Source: Chrysomallon squamiferum
Taxonomy: Eukaryota; Mollusca; Gastropoda; Neomphalida; Peltospiridae
Assembly: GCA_012295275.1 (NCBI GenBank)
Contig: CM022668.1
Span: 12,913,022 to 12,977,021 of the forward strand
Direction: 5' to 3'
Length of the DNA: 64,000 nucleotides
A model generated the notes under the pieces. That model did no database searches. It worked only from the letters and a program-made list of their open reading frames with translations, and had not been told where the DNA came from. Shown here piece by piece: positions 1 through 16,196 of the stretch. The translations under genes and the position numbers were made by a program. Numbering within the stretch: position 1 is the stretch's first letter; every line of letters begins with the position of its first letter.

Positions 1-214
1 TTTGTTTGTTTATTTATTTGTTTGTTTATTTGTTTGTTTGTTTGTTTATTTATTTATTCATTTATTCATGTATTTTATTTATTAATTTGTTTGTTTATTT
101 ATTTGTTTATTTGTTTGTTTATTTGTTTGTTTGTATGTTTATTTATTCATTTATTCATGTATTTTATTTATTAATTTGTTTGTTTATTTGTTTGTTTATC
201 TGTTTGTTTGTGTG
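1..214. repeat. TTTG/TTTA tetranucleotide repeat before the first CACNB exon
   Basis: Interrupted (TTTG)n and (TTTA)n. A longer block with TATTTATTCATTTATTCATG and TATTTTATTTATTAATTTG occurs twice (about 47 and 139). It ends at the acceptor of exon 221-333 and supplies its pyrimidine-rich tract. Confidence 0.9.
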
Positions 215-220
215 TTGCAG

Positions 221-4034
<3,814 letters not shown>

Positions 4035-4095
4035 ACGTTTTTTTGTTTGTTGTTGTTTTTTTTTAAAAATATATATATAACGTTTTTTTTTTATT

Positions 4096-4126
<31 letters not shown>

Positions 4127-4251
4127 GATGATGACAAGCCAAGTTTCTTCATTGTGAGGTTGAATTTAATTTAAAAAAAAAAAAATTTATGAAATTTTAT
4201 TACTACTACTAGTTTTTATTCTCTTGTTGTTATTATTATTAATTATTATTA

Positions 4252-4289
<38 letters not shown>

Positions 4290-6477
4290 GAATATTATTA
4301 TTATTTTTATTATTATTATTATTATTTATTATTATTATATTTATTATTATTTATTATTATATTTATTATTGTTTATTATTATTATTATTATTTATTATTA
4401 TTATTATTATTATTATTTTTTTTATTATTTATTTATTATTATTATTATTTATTATTATTATTATTATATCAGTAACTTTACAAATTTTATTTTTAAAAAT
4501 GTAACTTAGAAAATATTTATTCTAATAATATTTGTTGAAGATCATTTAAATTTGTTTTAAAATTTCTAGTTTACTCTGAATTACAGTTGTGAATTACTCA
4601 ATAAATTATAATAATTATTAAAATTTTAAATTTCTTTTAATATAAAAACAAATGTTTCTTTTATTAAAATAAAGTCTGAATAAAAAATTCTATTAATTTT
4701 ATGGATTAAATTATTCTTGGAAAAAATAAATGAAATAAACAAACATTAAACAAATTATTATTAATTTTATTGCTGATTAAATTAATACGTGCCAAACATA
4801 TCTCCTAACAGTTCTTAATTTATTTAAATTTATATATATATTTTTTTTTCTCAGTATACATTTGCTCAATAAAAGAAAAATAGGTAGTTTGGTGAAATAT
4901 ATTAATATATAACCCTACAAGCCATGATATACGAACTGTAATCTTATTTTGGTCAGAAAAAATATCTCTTGGTTCAAATGAAGAAACTGGGCTTGTTGAG
5001 TTCACCCTTCCAGTTTTTAAAAAAAAAACAAGACAGAATTTATTTGTGTGTGATCCATTTTAGGAAGAAAAAAAACTAAAACAAAATGGATGTTCTGTTT
5101 ATTTTTTTTATTTTTTTTCTGTTCTACACCATCTTTAAAAATGAAAAAAAAAAAAAAACCAAAACAGTGAGTGTTCTGGATAAACTGTTCAGGCTTCCTC
5201 GAGAAATTGAACTTATCCTTCGTAACAAAACCAACTTCCTGTGAATGGATATATAGAGTTCTCTGCCCCTGATGAATTTGGAACCCATAACTTTGCTATG
5301 TTTGTGGCACATTTATTTTCTTTTTTAAACTTTTTTTTTTTTTTTTTTTAAGTGTACTTTGAAAAAAAGAAAAGGAAAAAAAATAATGGTGTGTTTTGCT
5401 CAATTTCATCTTTGCTTCTCAACCCCCAAGATATTCAAAGGGAAATAACTCCCTGGACAAGACCTGCCAAGGGGATGTCACTCCTATCACAAATTATAGC
5501 AGTTCTTCAATTTTTAGCCTGTCTTTAATTACAGACATTTGTTGTGTTTTTTATTTTCTTTTTTTTCCTGGAATTTTTTCTTCACCTTTTTCAATTGGAA
5601 TGGTTTACTATTTTGGATGTCATGTGTGTGTATTGTGATTCCATGGTTGCCAAGGTTACCATGGTAGACTTTCTCCAGTTCTTGTGGAATATATTCAGAT
5701 TATTCTCTTGAAGAAAAAACAAAACAAAACAAGGAAGAACAAATAAAAAAAAACAAGTCTGTGGGAATTTGTATTTTGAAATTTTACTTCAAATAGTTTG
5801 CAAAGAAGAGCAAAAGAACATTTATATTCTTGGTTCTCATTTTTTTTTTTTTTGGTTTTTCCTTATTGAATTAATATGTTTTAATATTTGTCTTTCTTTT
5901 TTCTTCTTTTTTTCCCCCTCCCCCCCATTCAAATAATAGCAGATTTAGTTTCAGTAATTTATTAATAATTTGTTTGCAATTTGAAGCATGGAATGTTATT
6001 TTTGTTAATATCTTCAAATTTTTTTTAAATGTTTATCTTTTTCTTTTTTTTTTTTTTTTTTTAGAAAATATAATACTTATTTTATTTATTTATTATAACT
6101 TTTTTTTTTTTGGATTTGTTTACTAATTTATTTATTTTATTTATTTATTTTTCTATTAATTTATTATTTTATTTTGTTAAATCTTAAAAAATGGAGTGTT
6201 AATTCCCTGATCAATCATTTTTTTTTTTTTCCCTTTTATCATTTTGATAATGTTATGAATTTATTTACTTATTTATTTATTTAAATTGTTTTCTTCATGA
6301 AATGCAGTGCATTTTCCAGTTATATCCATTACAGTCCACTGATTGCTACAGAAGTTAATTGTCTTATTTTTTTGTCCACATCTTAAAAATGTCGATAAAA
6401 TTTTCATTCAACTTCCTTTTTGTCTTTTTAACACTTTCTCCAGCTTGATCAAGTCTGCTTAACCAGCTAGTTAATTT

Positions 6478-6493
6478 TTTTTTTTTTTCTTTT

Positions 6494-6528
<35 letters not shown>

Positions 6529-6529
6529 T

Positions 6530-6569
<40 letters not shown>
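6478..6569. repeat. Poly-T / poly-A inverted run
   Basis: A T-rich block of about 45 bases is followed after TTAAAAAATATGTT by about 30 A. It could fold into a long A-U hairpin, and assembly of such runs is unreliable. Confidence 0.75.
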
Positions 6570-6571
<2 letters not shown>

Positions 6572-8106
6572 ATTTATTTTTTGCCTGCAACTTACTAAGG
6601 GTGCAACAATTTGTAAATATATATAAATTCTGCATGTGCGTGTGTGCGTGTGTGTGTGTGTGCATGTGTGTGCGCGTGCATGCGTGTGACATTTAACACT
6701 TAATATTTTTTAACCTGTATTTAAAATGTTCAGCAATATATGTGGTTCTTTTTTTTCATTTACTTTTATTTTTTTTTTTTTATTTTTATTTATTTTTTTT
6801 TTTAATTTTGTTCGATATATAAATGGAAATAAAATGAATAAAATACAGAAAGCAAAAGTTGTGAAAAAGGAATTCAATGTTTTCTTGTTACTGGCATAAT
6901 ACGGTTTTATTGATGTACATTATATTAAAGTTTTATACAGTTAAAATATGCATTTAATAAAAGGGATGAGGGGAAAATGTTAATAATAATAATAATTATA
7001 ATAAAAGTGATAGAAATGCTAATTAGATGTTTAATGGGTTGATTTAATTCTTTTATTATTTTAAAAGTTAATTTTGTTCCATTTAGTCACCTGTTTGACA
7101 AAATATTTTACTTCTAAATTTAACATCTTTCTTTTTTTAATGTTACTTTGTTTTCTTTAAATCCATACATAAATATACCCTGTTTTTATTTATTCATACC
7201 AAGTTATACACTGTTTAATTTATTCATACAAAGTTACACACTGTTTAAGTTATTCATGTGAAGCTTTACACTGTGTAACATACTCATCTTGTTTTATTCA
7301 CAGTTTATTTATGAATACTAAGTTATATTCATGCTGTTCTATTCATGCTCAGTTTAGTGTGTTCATTATGTACATTTCAACACTAGGTTTATACAATGTG
7401 TTTAAATTATTCATACTAAGTTATTCGTTATTATTCAGTTTATTCAGTGTTTGGAAAGAATGTGATAATATATAAACCACATGAGATTACCAGTCAGATA
7501 TAAAAAAAAAAAAAAAAGAATCTAGTTTAACTTAAAAATGATTTAAAAGGTTTTCAATTCAAAGCATTTTGGAGAATTATAACCCATTACTTATGTAAAA
7601 TCACTGTTAACAGACATTGTAAAAATACTGACCACTGGAAGATATAAAAGCATAACCCATGTGGTGCTAACAGTATGAAAGTAGCTGATGATATACTAAG
7701 GTACTGTAAAAGCATAACTTGTGGCAAATCGGAAAACGTTAAAATTTTGTCTTTGAGAAAATGATGGTGTATGTAAAACTTACAAGCATAAACATTTAGA
7801 ATGAAATAAAATGTGAGATGGAGGGGAAGAAAAAAGGACAATCTTTTAAGTTCCAGATTAAACTTGATGTAAAGACAGTTTTTAACATAATGCATTAGGC
7901 TTTTTGAAGACCTTTTAAATTTGTTTTTGCTCTTAAAATTTAAATATTTTAACCATCATGTCAAGTTTTGGGTAAATAGATGAATGGACACATACTAGTC
8001 AGAAGATTTTCATCTTGAAATTCTTTTACCATAAATTAAGTAAACCTAATTCTTATATTATTTAATTGTACTAATTTATATTACTTTATTTATTTTGTTT
8101 ATTAAG

Positions 8107-8166
8107 AACCTTAACCCCTCTAGGTGTGCTTAGGCTGGTCCAAGTATGCTTACTGGGGTTAAGGTT
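8107..8166. other. 12-bp perfect inverted repeat
   Basis: AACCTTAACCCC at 8107-8118 is the exact reverse complement of GGGGTTAAGGTT at 8155-8166, leaving a 36-base spacer. It stands out from the surrounding AT-rich sequence. It could be an RNA hairpin in the presumed 3' UTR or a relic of a small transposon end. Confidence 0.6.
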
Positions 8167-9098
8167 TGTTAATAGTATTTGTTGGTTATTTTTTATTAAC
8201 CCCATTAGTTAGGAAAAAAATCTTAAGATTAGTCCATTATTGAATTTAGGGGTGTGTGATGGTGTGAAGATTTTTTTTTTTTTTTTTTTTTTGATTTTTT
8301 AAAATTTATAAATTAATTTATTTATTTTTTTAAAATTAAAAATAATAAAACCATAAGATCTGCTTGTTAATGAAATGGAAATTTCTGAATCTACCTTGAA
8401 GTTTATCTGTTTTTTAAACTTCGTCTTAAAATAATTAGTTACTTAGTTAATTTCTTCCTGTTTTCTGTATGAAGACATTTTGTTGAGTTTCCGTTTTTAA
8501 CTCTCAGTTCTGCATTTTAGATCTTTTTTTTTTTGTTTTTTTTGTTTATTTATTTTTTAATGTGGCAAGATTTGTTGGTTGTGGCAGTGGAGTTGCCTCC
8601 CTTGAAGTGGTTGTGACCTGTTTCTGATTGATTTTATTTAATTTTTTTTTTTTCTGTGTGTTTTTAGATCTCTTAATTTAAAAGTTTTTATTAATGTATT
8701 CATTATGTATAAATAATTAAGTTTTAACTGAACTGAATTAATTACATATAATTTAATTTCTACAAAAAAAAAATATATAAAAATGTTAAAGGTCATGGTC
8801 AAGTATCAAGTTTGACCCTGAACCTTGAACTATATTTAAATTAAACTGATAATTTATTTTATCTTAAATTATTTATTTTATTGGCTGTAATGAGATTTGA
8901 GTTTGGTTGGTAGAGCTAGGCCATTGTTTATATATGAAATGGAAAAAAAATGTCCCACTTTATAATAATTATGCACCTTAACGTTTATCTTTCACCTTTG
9001 ACCTCGTAATATTTTACATTTGAAATGTGTATGGGTTGTTTAAGATTTTTTTTTTTTTTTTTTTTTATTTAGGCCAGTTTTGAATTTTTTAAATGTTG

Positions 9099-9129
<31 letters not shown>

Positions 9130-9959
9130 AGTGAGAGATGGGATAAAAGAAAACAAATTTCTTTCTTTCCTTTTTATTTCTTTCTCTCTTTCCTGCTTGT
9201 TCTTCCTAATTCTCAGTGTTAAATCGTCAGTTGATTGTTGGTATCATGACTTGAAATATGAATTAATATTTTAAACATTTTTTTATAGACTGTAGGATCT
9301 GCCAATGTTTTTTCAAGGTTTAAAAGAGTTACAAAAAAAAAACAAATAAAAAACAAAACAATGCAGATTCAAGATGTCGGTGAAATCTCACATCTTTAAT
9401 AATCTTCACCAGACTTACAGAGAACTTAAATAACTGAGAGAGAGAGAAAAAAAAATCAAGTGATCTGAATAAATAAAATGTTTTTAAAATTGTTTATAAT
9501 AATTTGTACAATAAAATTTAAGTAGAAATAGTTTGCACGAAAACACTTGTATTGTATTTAATGCAAAAGTCTTTCAACTCAAAATATATCAGTTTTTTTT
9601 TTTTTTTTTTTCTTGGCATCATTTTGTTTTCTTAAGAGATTAAAGAGTGATCTTGGTTTCAGTGCAATATTATTATAACATTTCTTTTGAAATATTTCTA
9701 AGGAATGTTTCTTTTCTTTTTCTTTTTTTTTGTTTTGTTTTTTAGTGTTTGTATTTTGTGTGTGTTCTGTATTATTTTTTTATTTACTGAGCAATACATT
9801 TTTATTTATTCAAAGTGTTAAAAACCTTTTCTCAGTCTTTCTGTTTATTTATTTATTGTGTAATATAATTTATTTATTTGGAAGGATAAACAAATTTTTT
9901 CAAAGGTTTGTGAATATTTTTTTGATTATGTATGATTTCAGGTTGTTTTTTTTCTGATT

Positions 9960-9992
<33 letters not shown>

Positions 9993-11246
9993 CATAATTG
10001 TAAAAGAAAAAAACAGAATCTCAGTTTTTTTTCAGATGTTTTTATCTGGTATTCATAACATAAGGAAAATCCAAGGGAATGTTTCATATTTCACTCTGAT
10101 TAAAGATAATTTTGTTTTTCTTTTTAAGGTTTGTTCTGGTTTTTAATGTCAGCTGTTATTTATATTTTATTCTATTTTATTTTTTTAATTTAATTTAATT
10201 TAATTTATTTATTTTTTAATATGACAAATGCAGGATTTGTGAGAGTGTACATTTTAAAAATTTCTTTACTTCTTGATATTGACATAAAATATAATTGAAG
10301 GTAAATAAATACATCTGTTCCAAAACCATCTGTTTGCAGTAAAAAGCATTTGTTAGTTATTTTTAAATAATCTCTTAGGTTTGTTTTTAATTTTTATGTT
10401 ATTTGGGTTTTTTCCAGTAAGAAATGCTTGAAAACATCCATTGTAAATATGGAACAAAATTTCGATTGGCGGATTTCAATTTTGACCGTAGATCAATATG
10501 AAAGATTTATAAAACCTAAATTATTAAAATGTTTTATTTTATAATTTCTTTATATTAAGAATTGATCTTACAAATGAATTAATTTTAAAACATTCTTTAT
10601 AAATTAAAAGTTTTATTTGGCTTATTGTTAGTCAAATATCGAAATATAAAGTAATAATAGATGATAATCCTTTCTTGCAAAAATAAATATATTTTAAGTG
10701 AAGTTTTTAAGTTTATATTATGATAATATAACGCCAGAAATAAAAATAGAATATATGTATAATTTTAGCCTATATAATAAAATGGATGAATTCTAGCCTG
10801 CATAATATTTATACGAAATAAGAACTTGGTTGTGATTGCTCAGTTTTGACTTAATATTTCATTTATTTTGATTGGTTAATATTTAATTAGATATAATACT
10901 ATTGGTCTGTTTATTAATGGTCCTTGTGCAATATTTAAAAAAAAAGAGAACAAAATTGGACTGTTGGTTCAAAACGTAAATGATGCCATTTTCTTTTTTC
11001 TGTTTTCCTTTTTTTTTTTTTTTTAACCTTTTTTCTTTTTCCTTTTTTGTACTTCACTTGTATCTGTTTATTCTTTAATTTAAAAAAAAAAAAAAAAAAA
11101 AAGGATTTGTAGATATTAACATTTTTGTGTATTTTTTTAAATATTTGTATTTATAAAAACATTTAAGCATGCATTAGGTTTTAATACGAAATGTACTGAA
11201 GTCGATTTCGCAGTACACTTGATATTTTGAGAGAGTGAGAACAATT

Positions 11247-11291
11247 AGTGTTACTATGACAACACCATAGTGTAACTATGACAACACCAGA
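11247..11291 (+). repeat. Two-copy direct repeat
   Basis: AGTGTTACTATGACAACACC at about 11248 is followed directly by AGTGTAACTATGACAACACC, one base different. Confidence 0.75.
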
Positions 11292-12315
11292 TGATCTGTG
11301 ATAGCAGAAACCTGATGATAAATCCGTGTTATGTTTTTTGTGTGGTCGAGTTTCGTTTCTGTTTGTTAATGATCATCATGTTCAGACCAGAAGAATTTTA
11401 ACATTTTTTTAATATTTAAATTTTAGTTAAAAAAATAAAATAAAAAATAAAAAATAAATAAATAAATAAAAATAATTTTTAACACATTCAGTACAGTATT
11501 TATAATCGTAATAATTTTAGTGCCATATTTAAAATAGGGACCTAATTTTAGTTCAGGATTTAAAAAGAAAAATATAATTTTAAGACAGTGTTTAAAAGTA
11601 AACAAAATTTCTGAGAAAATATTTTAAAAGAAAAAGTAATTTTTAGACAAAAATTTAAAACGAAAATATTATTTTAAGGCGTATATGTAAAAAAGATAAT
11701 ATTATTTTACTGCATTATTTAAAAATAAACCAATCATTCATTTCTAATGATTATATAAGAATATTTTGTCTCTGTATATTTGCTATGATTTGGCAATAAT
11801 TAGAATGAAAATAAAATTAGGATGGATTATCAAAAAAAACAACGTCATTGTAAGAATTTCAGATTTGTAGAAACCGGTTTTAGTTCCAGTTGGGAAATTA
11901 TATATTGATATTTTATGGAACATTATTAATTAAATAAACAAACAACAACAATAATAAATAAATAAATAAATAAATAACCACTGAACTGAACATGATGGTA
12001 CAAATATTGTGATGGCCAATCAAGTCTGGATATGTCTGTCTGTGTCCAGCTGTCACACAATATGACAGAGACGTACGTACGTGTGTGCATGTGTGCGCTG
12101 TGTGTATGTATGTCTGTCTGTCTGTCTGTGTGTGTGTGTGTGTGTGTGTCTGTTTACAAGCCACCCTTCAGGTCAATCAACCACAGTTTGAATTATTAAT
12201 GTCAGTGTTTCCCATATTGTCAGCCCGAGTCACGGGGCGTGCTGTGTTTCGTTATATTTCTCAGACCATGTGATCTATCTTGTTGGATTTGTAAATAAAG
12301 GTTTTTATCTCCTAA

Positions 12316-12378
12316 AACCACATCTGTTGTTTTCATTTTATTTTAATTTTAATTTTATTTTTATTTTTGTTTCAGACC

Positions 12379-12411
<33 letters not shown>

Positions 12412-15400
12412 AAATTTCAGATTATTTGTTTTGGCTTAGACCACTTACTAACATCATCAGTGTATTATCTAAACTTATTTCTTTGAGGTCAGAAAACTCA
12501 TTTCTCAGTGATTTGAATCATCTTTCAACCAGTTTTAAATCACTGACTTAATATATTTAAAAAAAAGCATCATCAGTCGTAATTTATGTAACACCAAAAT
12601 ATCAAAACAATACTGACATAAAATGTACCAAGATATGTTTTATTTCACAAAAAAAAAAACATATTTGTGATTCAAAACCAGAAAATACAAATACATATAC
12701 ATCTATATAAATAACAAAATTGGCAGTGGTTTTGTTTTTTCTCTCTTTTTGGCATATATTGCTTGTAAATACATTTTTATCAAATGCACTACAATGCATA
12801 TTTTAAAAATGCAATGGGGCCAATTCCTGTATTAAAAATGGCAGATCTTCAGCCAAACTTTGTGAAGGATGTTATGCTATAAAACTGCCTTATAAACATT
12901 ATTAAAAAATCTAATTAACAAGTTTTAATATAAACTGCTAGCCTCTTTATCATATGATTTCTGAAATCTGTTGATAAATATGTGTGCAATGATTTTGTTT
13001 AAACTGTATTGTTTACTTTTCGCACTATGCTGTTACAAGAGATGAATTTTTATAAAATAAAATATAATTGCAATTAATTAGATTAATTTTAAAATATTTT
13101 TGTGACCAGAGAAAAAAATCTCAGACATTGTTTTACTTATTATCAAACGTATGTGATGTTTGCATGTTTTCTTGAGGGTTCAAGCGTGTGTTTGTGTTTA
13201 TAAGTGTCTGTGTGCATGTCTATTTGTGGTTGAGAGTGTGTGTGTGTCTGTGCATGTCTGTATGTGTGTTTAAGTGTGAAAGTGGTGAGTATGGGTGTTT
13301 AAATCTGAGAGAGAATGTGTGTGCATGAGTTGTATGTGTACATTTTCGTGAGTATGTATATATATATATATATTTATATTCAAAAACTTATAACAAAACA
13401 TTGAGACTAGCAGTTTTATATTAACTGAGGTTAGATACATGTAATATCAACATACAAAAAAAAAAGAACAGATAACAATACCAATGGCAGTGATAAGCCT
13501 TGGAATGTAATGTCTTGTATGAGTCTCACTGTCTTTGCAAAGATTAACACCAACAGAACAATTAAACACAATATCCAAACTCAGGTGATATGTTAAATAC
13601 CTGAAAAACAAATTCACTTCCACTCTGTGACAGACATTCAGAGAAATTTTCGGTGTTTTTTGCCATTTAAAAAATCACTTAATAAACATAACAAACCAAT
13701 GACAATATAAAGTTTTAAAGGCAAAACGTATAGAAATAAATTACAGAAATCGTTTATTTGATGTGTTAATGTATCTGTGTGGACTAGATGCCCATTACGC
13801 TTTTCTATATCTGTTTTCATGGAGCACTGGTTGGAACGTGAAATGGATGCAACAATTAACTATAGCTCTGTTTTTTTTATCAGAGCCACAACCTGTTCTC
13901 TCTGAGATGTGTATGTTCTGTATCTATGTGCAGATATCTGTATGTACAAACACAGAAGAAATTTAGGAAGAAAACCTTGAATATTATATCTGGGTATATG
14001 ATGTTTCTCTAAAAAAAAATATTATTTTGGCAAGTGGAATTTAGATCTTTCTTCATCTAAAGTTTTTGTTTTAATATCACTGAAAGAAAAAACAACAACA
14101 AAATAAATAAACATTTATAAGCAACTCGAAAATTTAGGTTACTTTTTCTTACCTTAAATTTTTTTTTTTTTATTTTTTGTTTTTTTTTGAAATGCCTCTG
14201 ATGAATTGAACAAAATAAACAACAACACAAACAAATAAACACTTACAACCAGAAACAAACATGGCAGCATCTGCTTAGTTCACATGATTCACCTCATTAA
14301 AACAATCCAACAAAAATTACTGTTTCATTTCCATTAGCCAATCAGAAACCTTCTCTCAAATAACATTCAGTCACAGAACCTCCAACAAAAACTGACCATT
14401 TCAAACATGATCCCACAAACAAACTGTTTCGTTAAATAATATGCTGCATAGTTAGTTCACTGACAGAACTGAAATATAATTTTGGCAAGTGAACAGACTG
14501 GTTTTGAAAAGGATTGCTTTGTTCACAGATATACACAGAAAACAGCAGCTGAATAATTTTCCACTGCGTTTTAATTAAATACATCGACATTTTTGGCTGT
14601 CCTTTTGGCTAAGATGAAAATACATCAACATTTTTGGCTGTCCTTTTGACTAAGATGAAAATACATCAACTCTGGTATCAATGATGAGCTATATTTCAAT
14701 TCTTCATCAAAAAAAGATTTTGAGTTTTTGTTTTTTGTTGTTTTTGTTGTTTTTTTTGTATCCAAGAATAAACAATATATGATATTATAAAATGTGATAG
14801 CAAAAATATTTTCATCCATTTTTAAATACAAAGTTTATAAAGCTTTCTTGCATCACTGTTAAAGTGAATATTTTACTAATACACTTAAGGCTCACATGAC
14901 ATTGTTTCAAAGCCCGTTTATTTTGTGTGGATGTTAATAATATCTGGAATGCTTCTGTTAAAGGCATATTCAAAAGTGGCTGTCATGTAAACAGAAATTG
15001 ACTTTGCATGAGGGTTGCTTGATCTAAAACAGAGGGTTGATTTAGATATTAATGTATGATATGCCTTACAAGTCATTTCATCCTTTGTTATTCAACTCAA
15101 CTTCAAGTCAAAATGTCCAAAACAAAAGAGTTGGTTATTTGGTTGTTGTTTTGTTGTTGTTGTTGTTGTTGTTTATGCTCTTCTTACATTATCTTAATTT
15201 TCCATATACAGTATTTTCTGAGTGCAAAGTTGAATAGCAACAACTTCTTTTTCTGTTATAAAATCAACAATGTCCATTATAACTGTTCCTTTTATTATTT
15301 TATTTTGTTGTTGTTGTTGTTGTTGCTTTTGTAGGTTTTTTTGTACCTAGAATTATTGACTCTTTTAGAATGTATCATTGCTCAAATAGTCTGGCTTTGA

Positions 15401-15840
15401 AATTTTTAGATCTTCATAATCTGTAAGTTTTCAAGCACAAAAAATAATTTTAACAGTCTTTCCAAATTAATTCATGTGAACAGCACATTCCAGAACTGAG
15501 ACATTTGCCCTGAATCATTAAATTATTAATGTAATTAACTAATGAGAAAAATCCTGAGTTATTCTTTTTTTCTGGTTATTTCCAGCCAATGAAATTCATC
15601 CTTATATTTCCTCCACCAATGAAATCCATTCACTCAAATTCACCTAGTTCCACCAGTAAGATTCCTCCTGTTATCAACATTAGCTAAGCAAACCATTCTC
15701 TTAGTGGTTACATACAGCCAATCATTTTCATTCAGCAATGGAATAATTACGATTGGTTAACAGAATTTACAAAAATGCACCAATAAGATTCCTATTTTGA
15801 ATTGGCTGTATTAAAAAGATTTAAACACTTCTCAGATTTA
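12316..15840 (-). other. Probable MPP7 3' UTR and flank
   Basis: No coding segment is seen on either strand. The minus-strand AATAAA at 12639-12644, with T/G-rich sequence just beyond, would place the end of the MPP7 transcript near 12600-12620. The convergent CACNB signal is at 12294. A 46-base unit (ACATTTTTGGCTGTCCTTTT) is doubled at 14586-14670. Scattered degenerate CCAATNANAT motifs at 15585-15800 look like older relatives of the 32-base array beside the stop codon. Confidence 0.4.
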
Positions 15841-15864
15841 TCCAAGAGAATTGATTATTTCACT

Positions 15865-16052
15865 CATTCCAGCCAATAGGAACCAATTATTTCAGTGGTT
15901 TCAGCCAATGGGAATCGATTGCCTCACTGGTTTCAGCCAATGGGAATCGATTGTCTCACTGGTTTCAGCCAATGGGAATCGATTGTCTCACTGGTTTCAG
16001 CCAATGGGAATTGACTATTTCACTGGTTCCAGCCAATGGGAATCCACTGTGG
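15865..16052 (-). repeat. Exact 32-base tandem array containing the MPP7 stop codon
   Basis: AGCCAAT recurs at 15871, 15903, 15935, 15967, 15999 and 16031, always 32 bases apart. The rightmost copy is the end of the last MPP7 coding exon. Read on the minus strand each unit repeats CCCATTGGCTG, AACCAGTGA, the codons for IGWNQ-stop. The extra copies all lie 3' of the stop, so they add only 3' UTR. Each unit also holds an inverted CCAAT motif (ATTGG). Confidence 0.95.
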
Positions 16053-16196
16053 CTCTCTCTCAATCTGTTCTGCTACTCGAATAAGATCAGCTGTTGCGTC
16101 GCCAATGGTTTCATTAACAATCACACTGTCAAACAAGTGTCCAAACCTTTCTTCTATGTAGTGACCCGTTTCAAGAATTTGTTGAAGCTCGTCCTC
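16020..16196 (-). CDS. MPP7: MPP7 last coding exon, end of GK domain
   Basis: The acceptor TTTTTACAG lies just above 16196. It has 58 codons plus [32 protein letters not shown] and the terminal [10 protein letters not shown], the usual end of p55 MAGUKs (PQWVPVSW). Its last 32 bases are the seed of the tandem array running to 15865. Confidence 0.95.
   Translation of the reverse strand, partial: EDELQQILETGHYIEERFGHLFDSVIVNETIGDATADLIRVAEQIEREPQWIPIGWNQ

Larger units (their letters stand above)
4035..12315 (+). other. CACNB 3' UTR and flank, no further coding sequence seen
   Basis: AT-rich sequence with many long poly-T and poly-A runs, an (ATT)n tract at 4225-4468, a T-then-A inverted run at 6478-6569, a degenerate ~40-base repeat around TATTCATACCAAGTTATACA at 7185-7440, and a 12-base inverted repeat at 8107-8166. 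Non-repetitive sequence at 12160-12300 ends in AATAAA (12294-12299), followed by a GT-rich stretch. That would fit a distal poly(A) site and a 3' UTR of about 8 kb, but nearer AATAAA motifs exist, for example near 4600 and 6830. Confidence 0.4.

Noticed and set aside
4224-4509. Poly-Tyr and poly-Ile open frames
   Set aside because: Translations of an (ATT)n tract.
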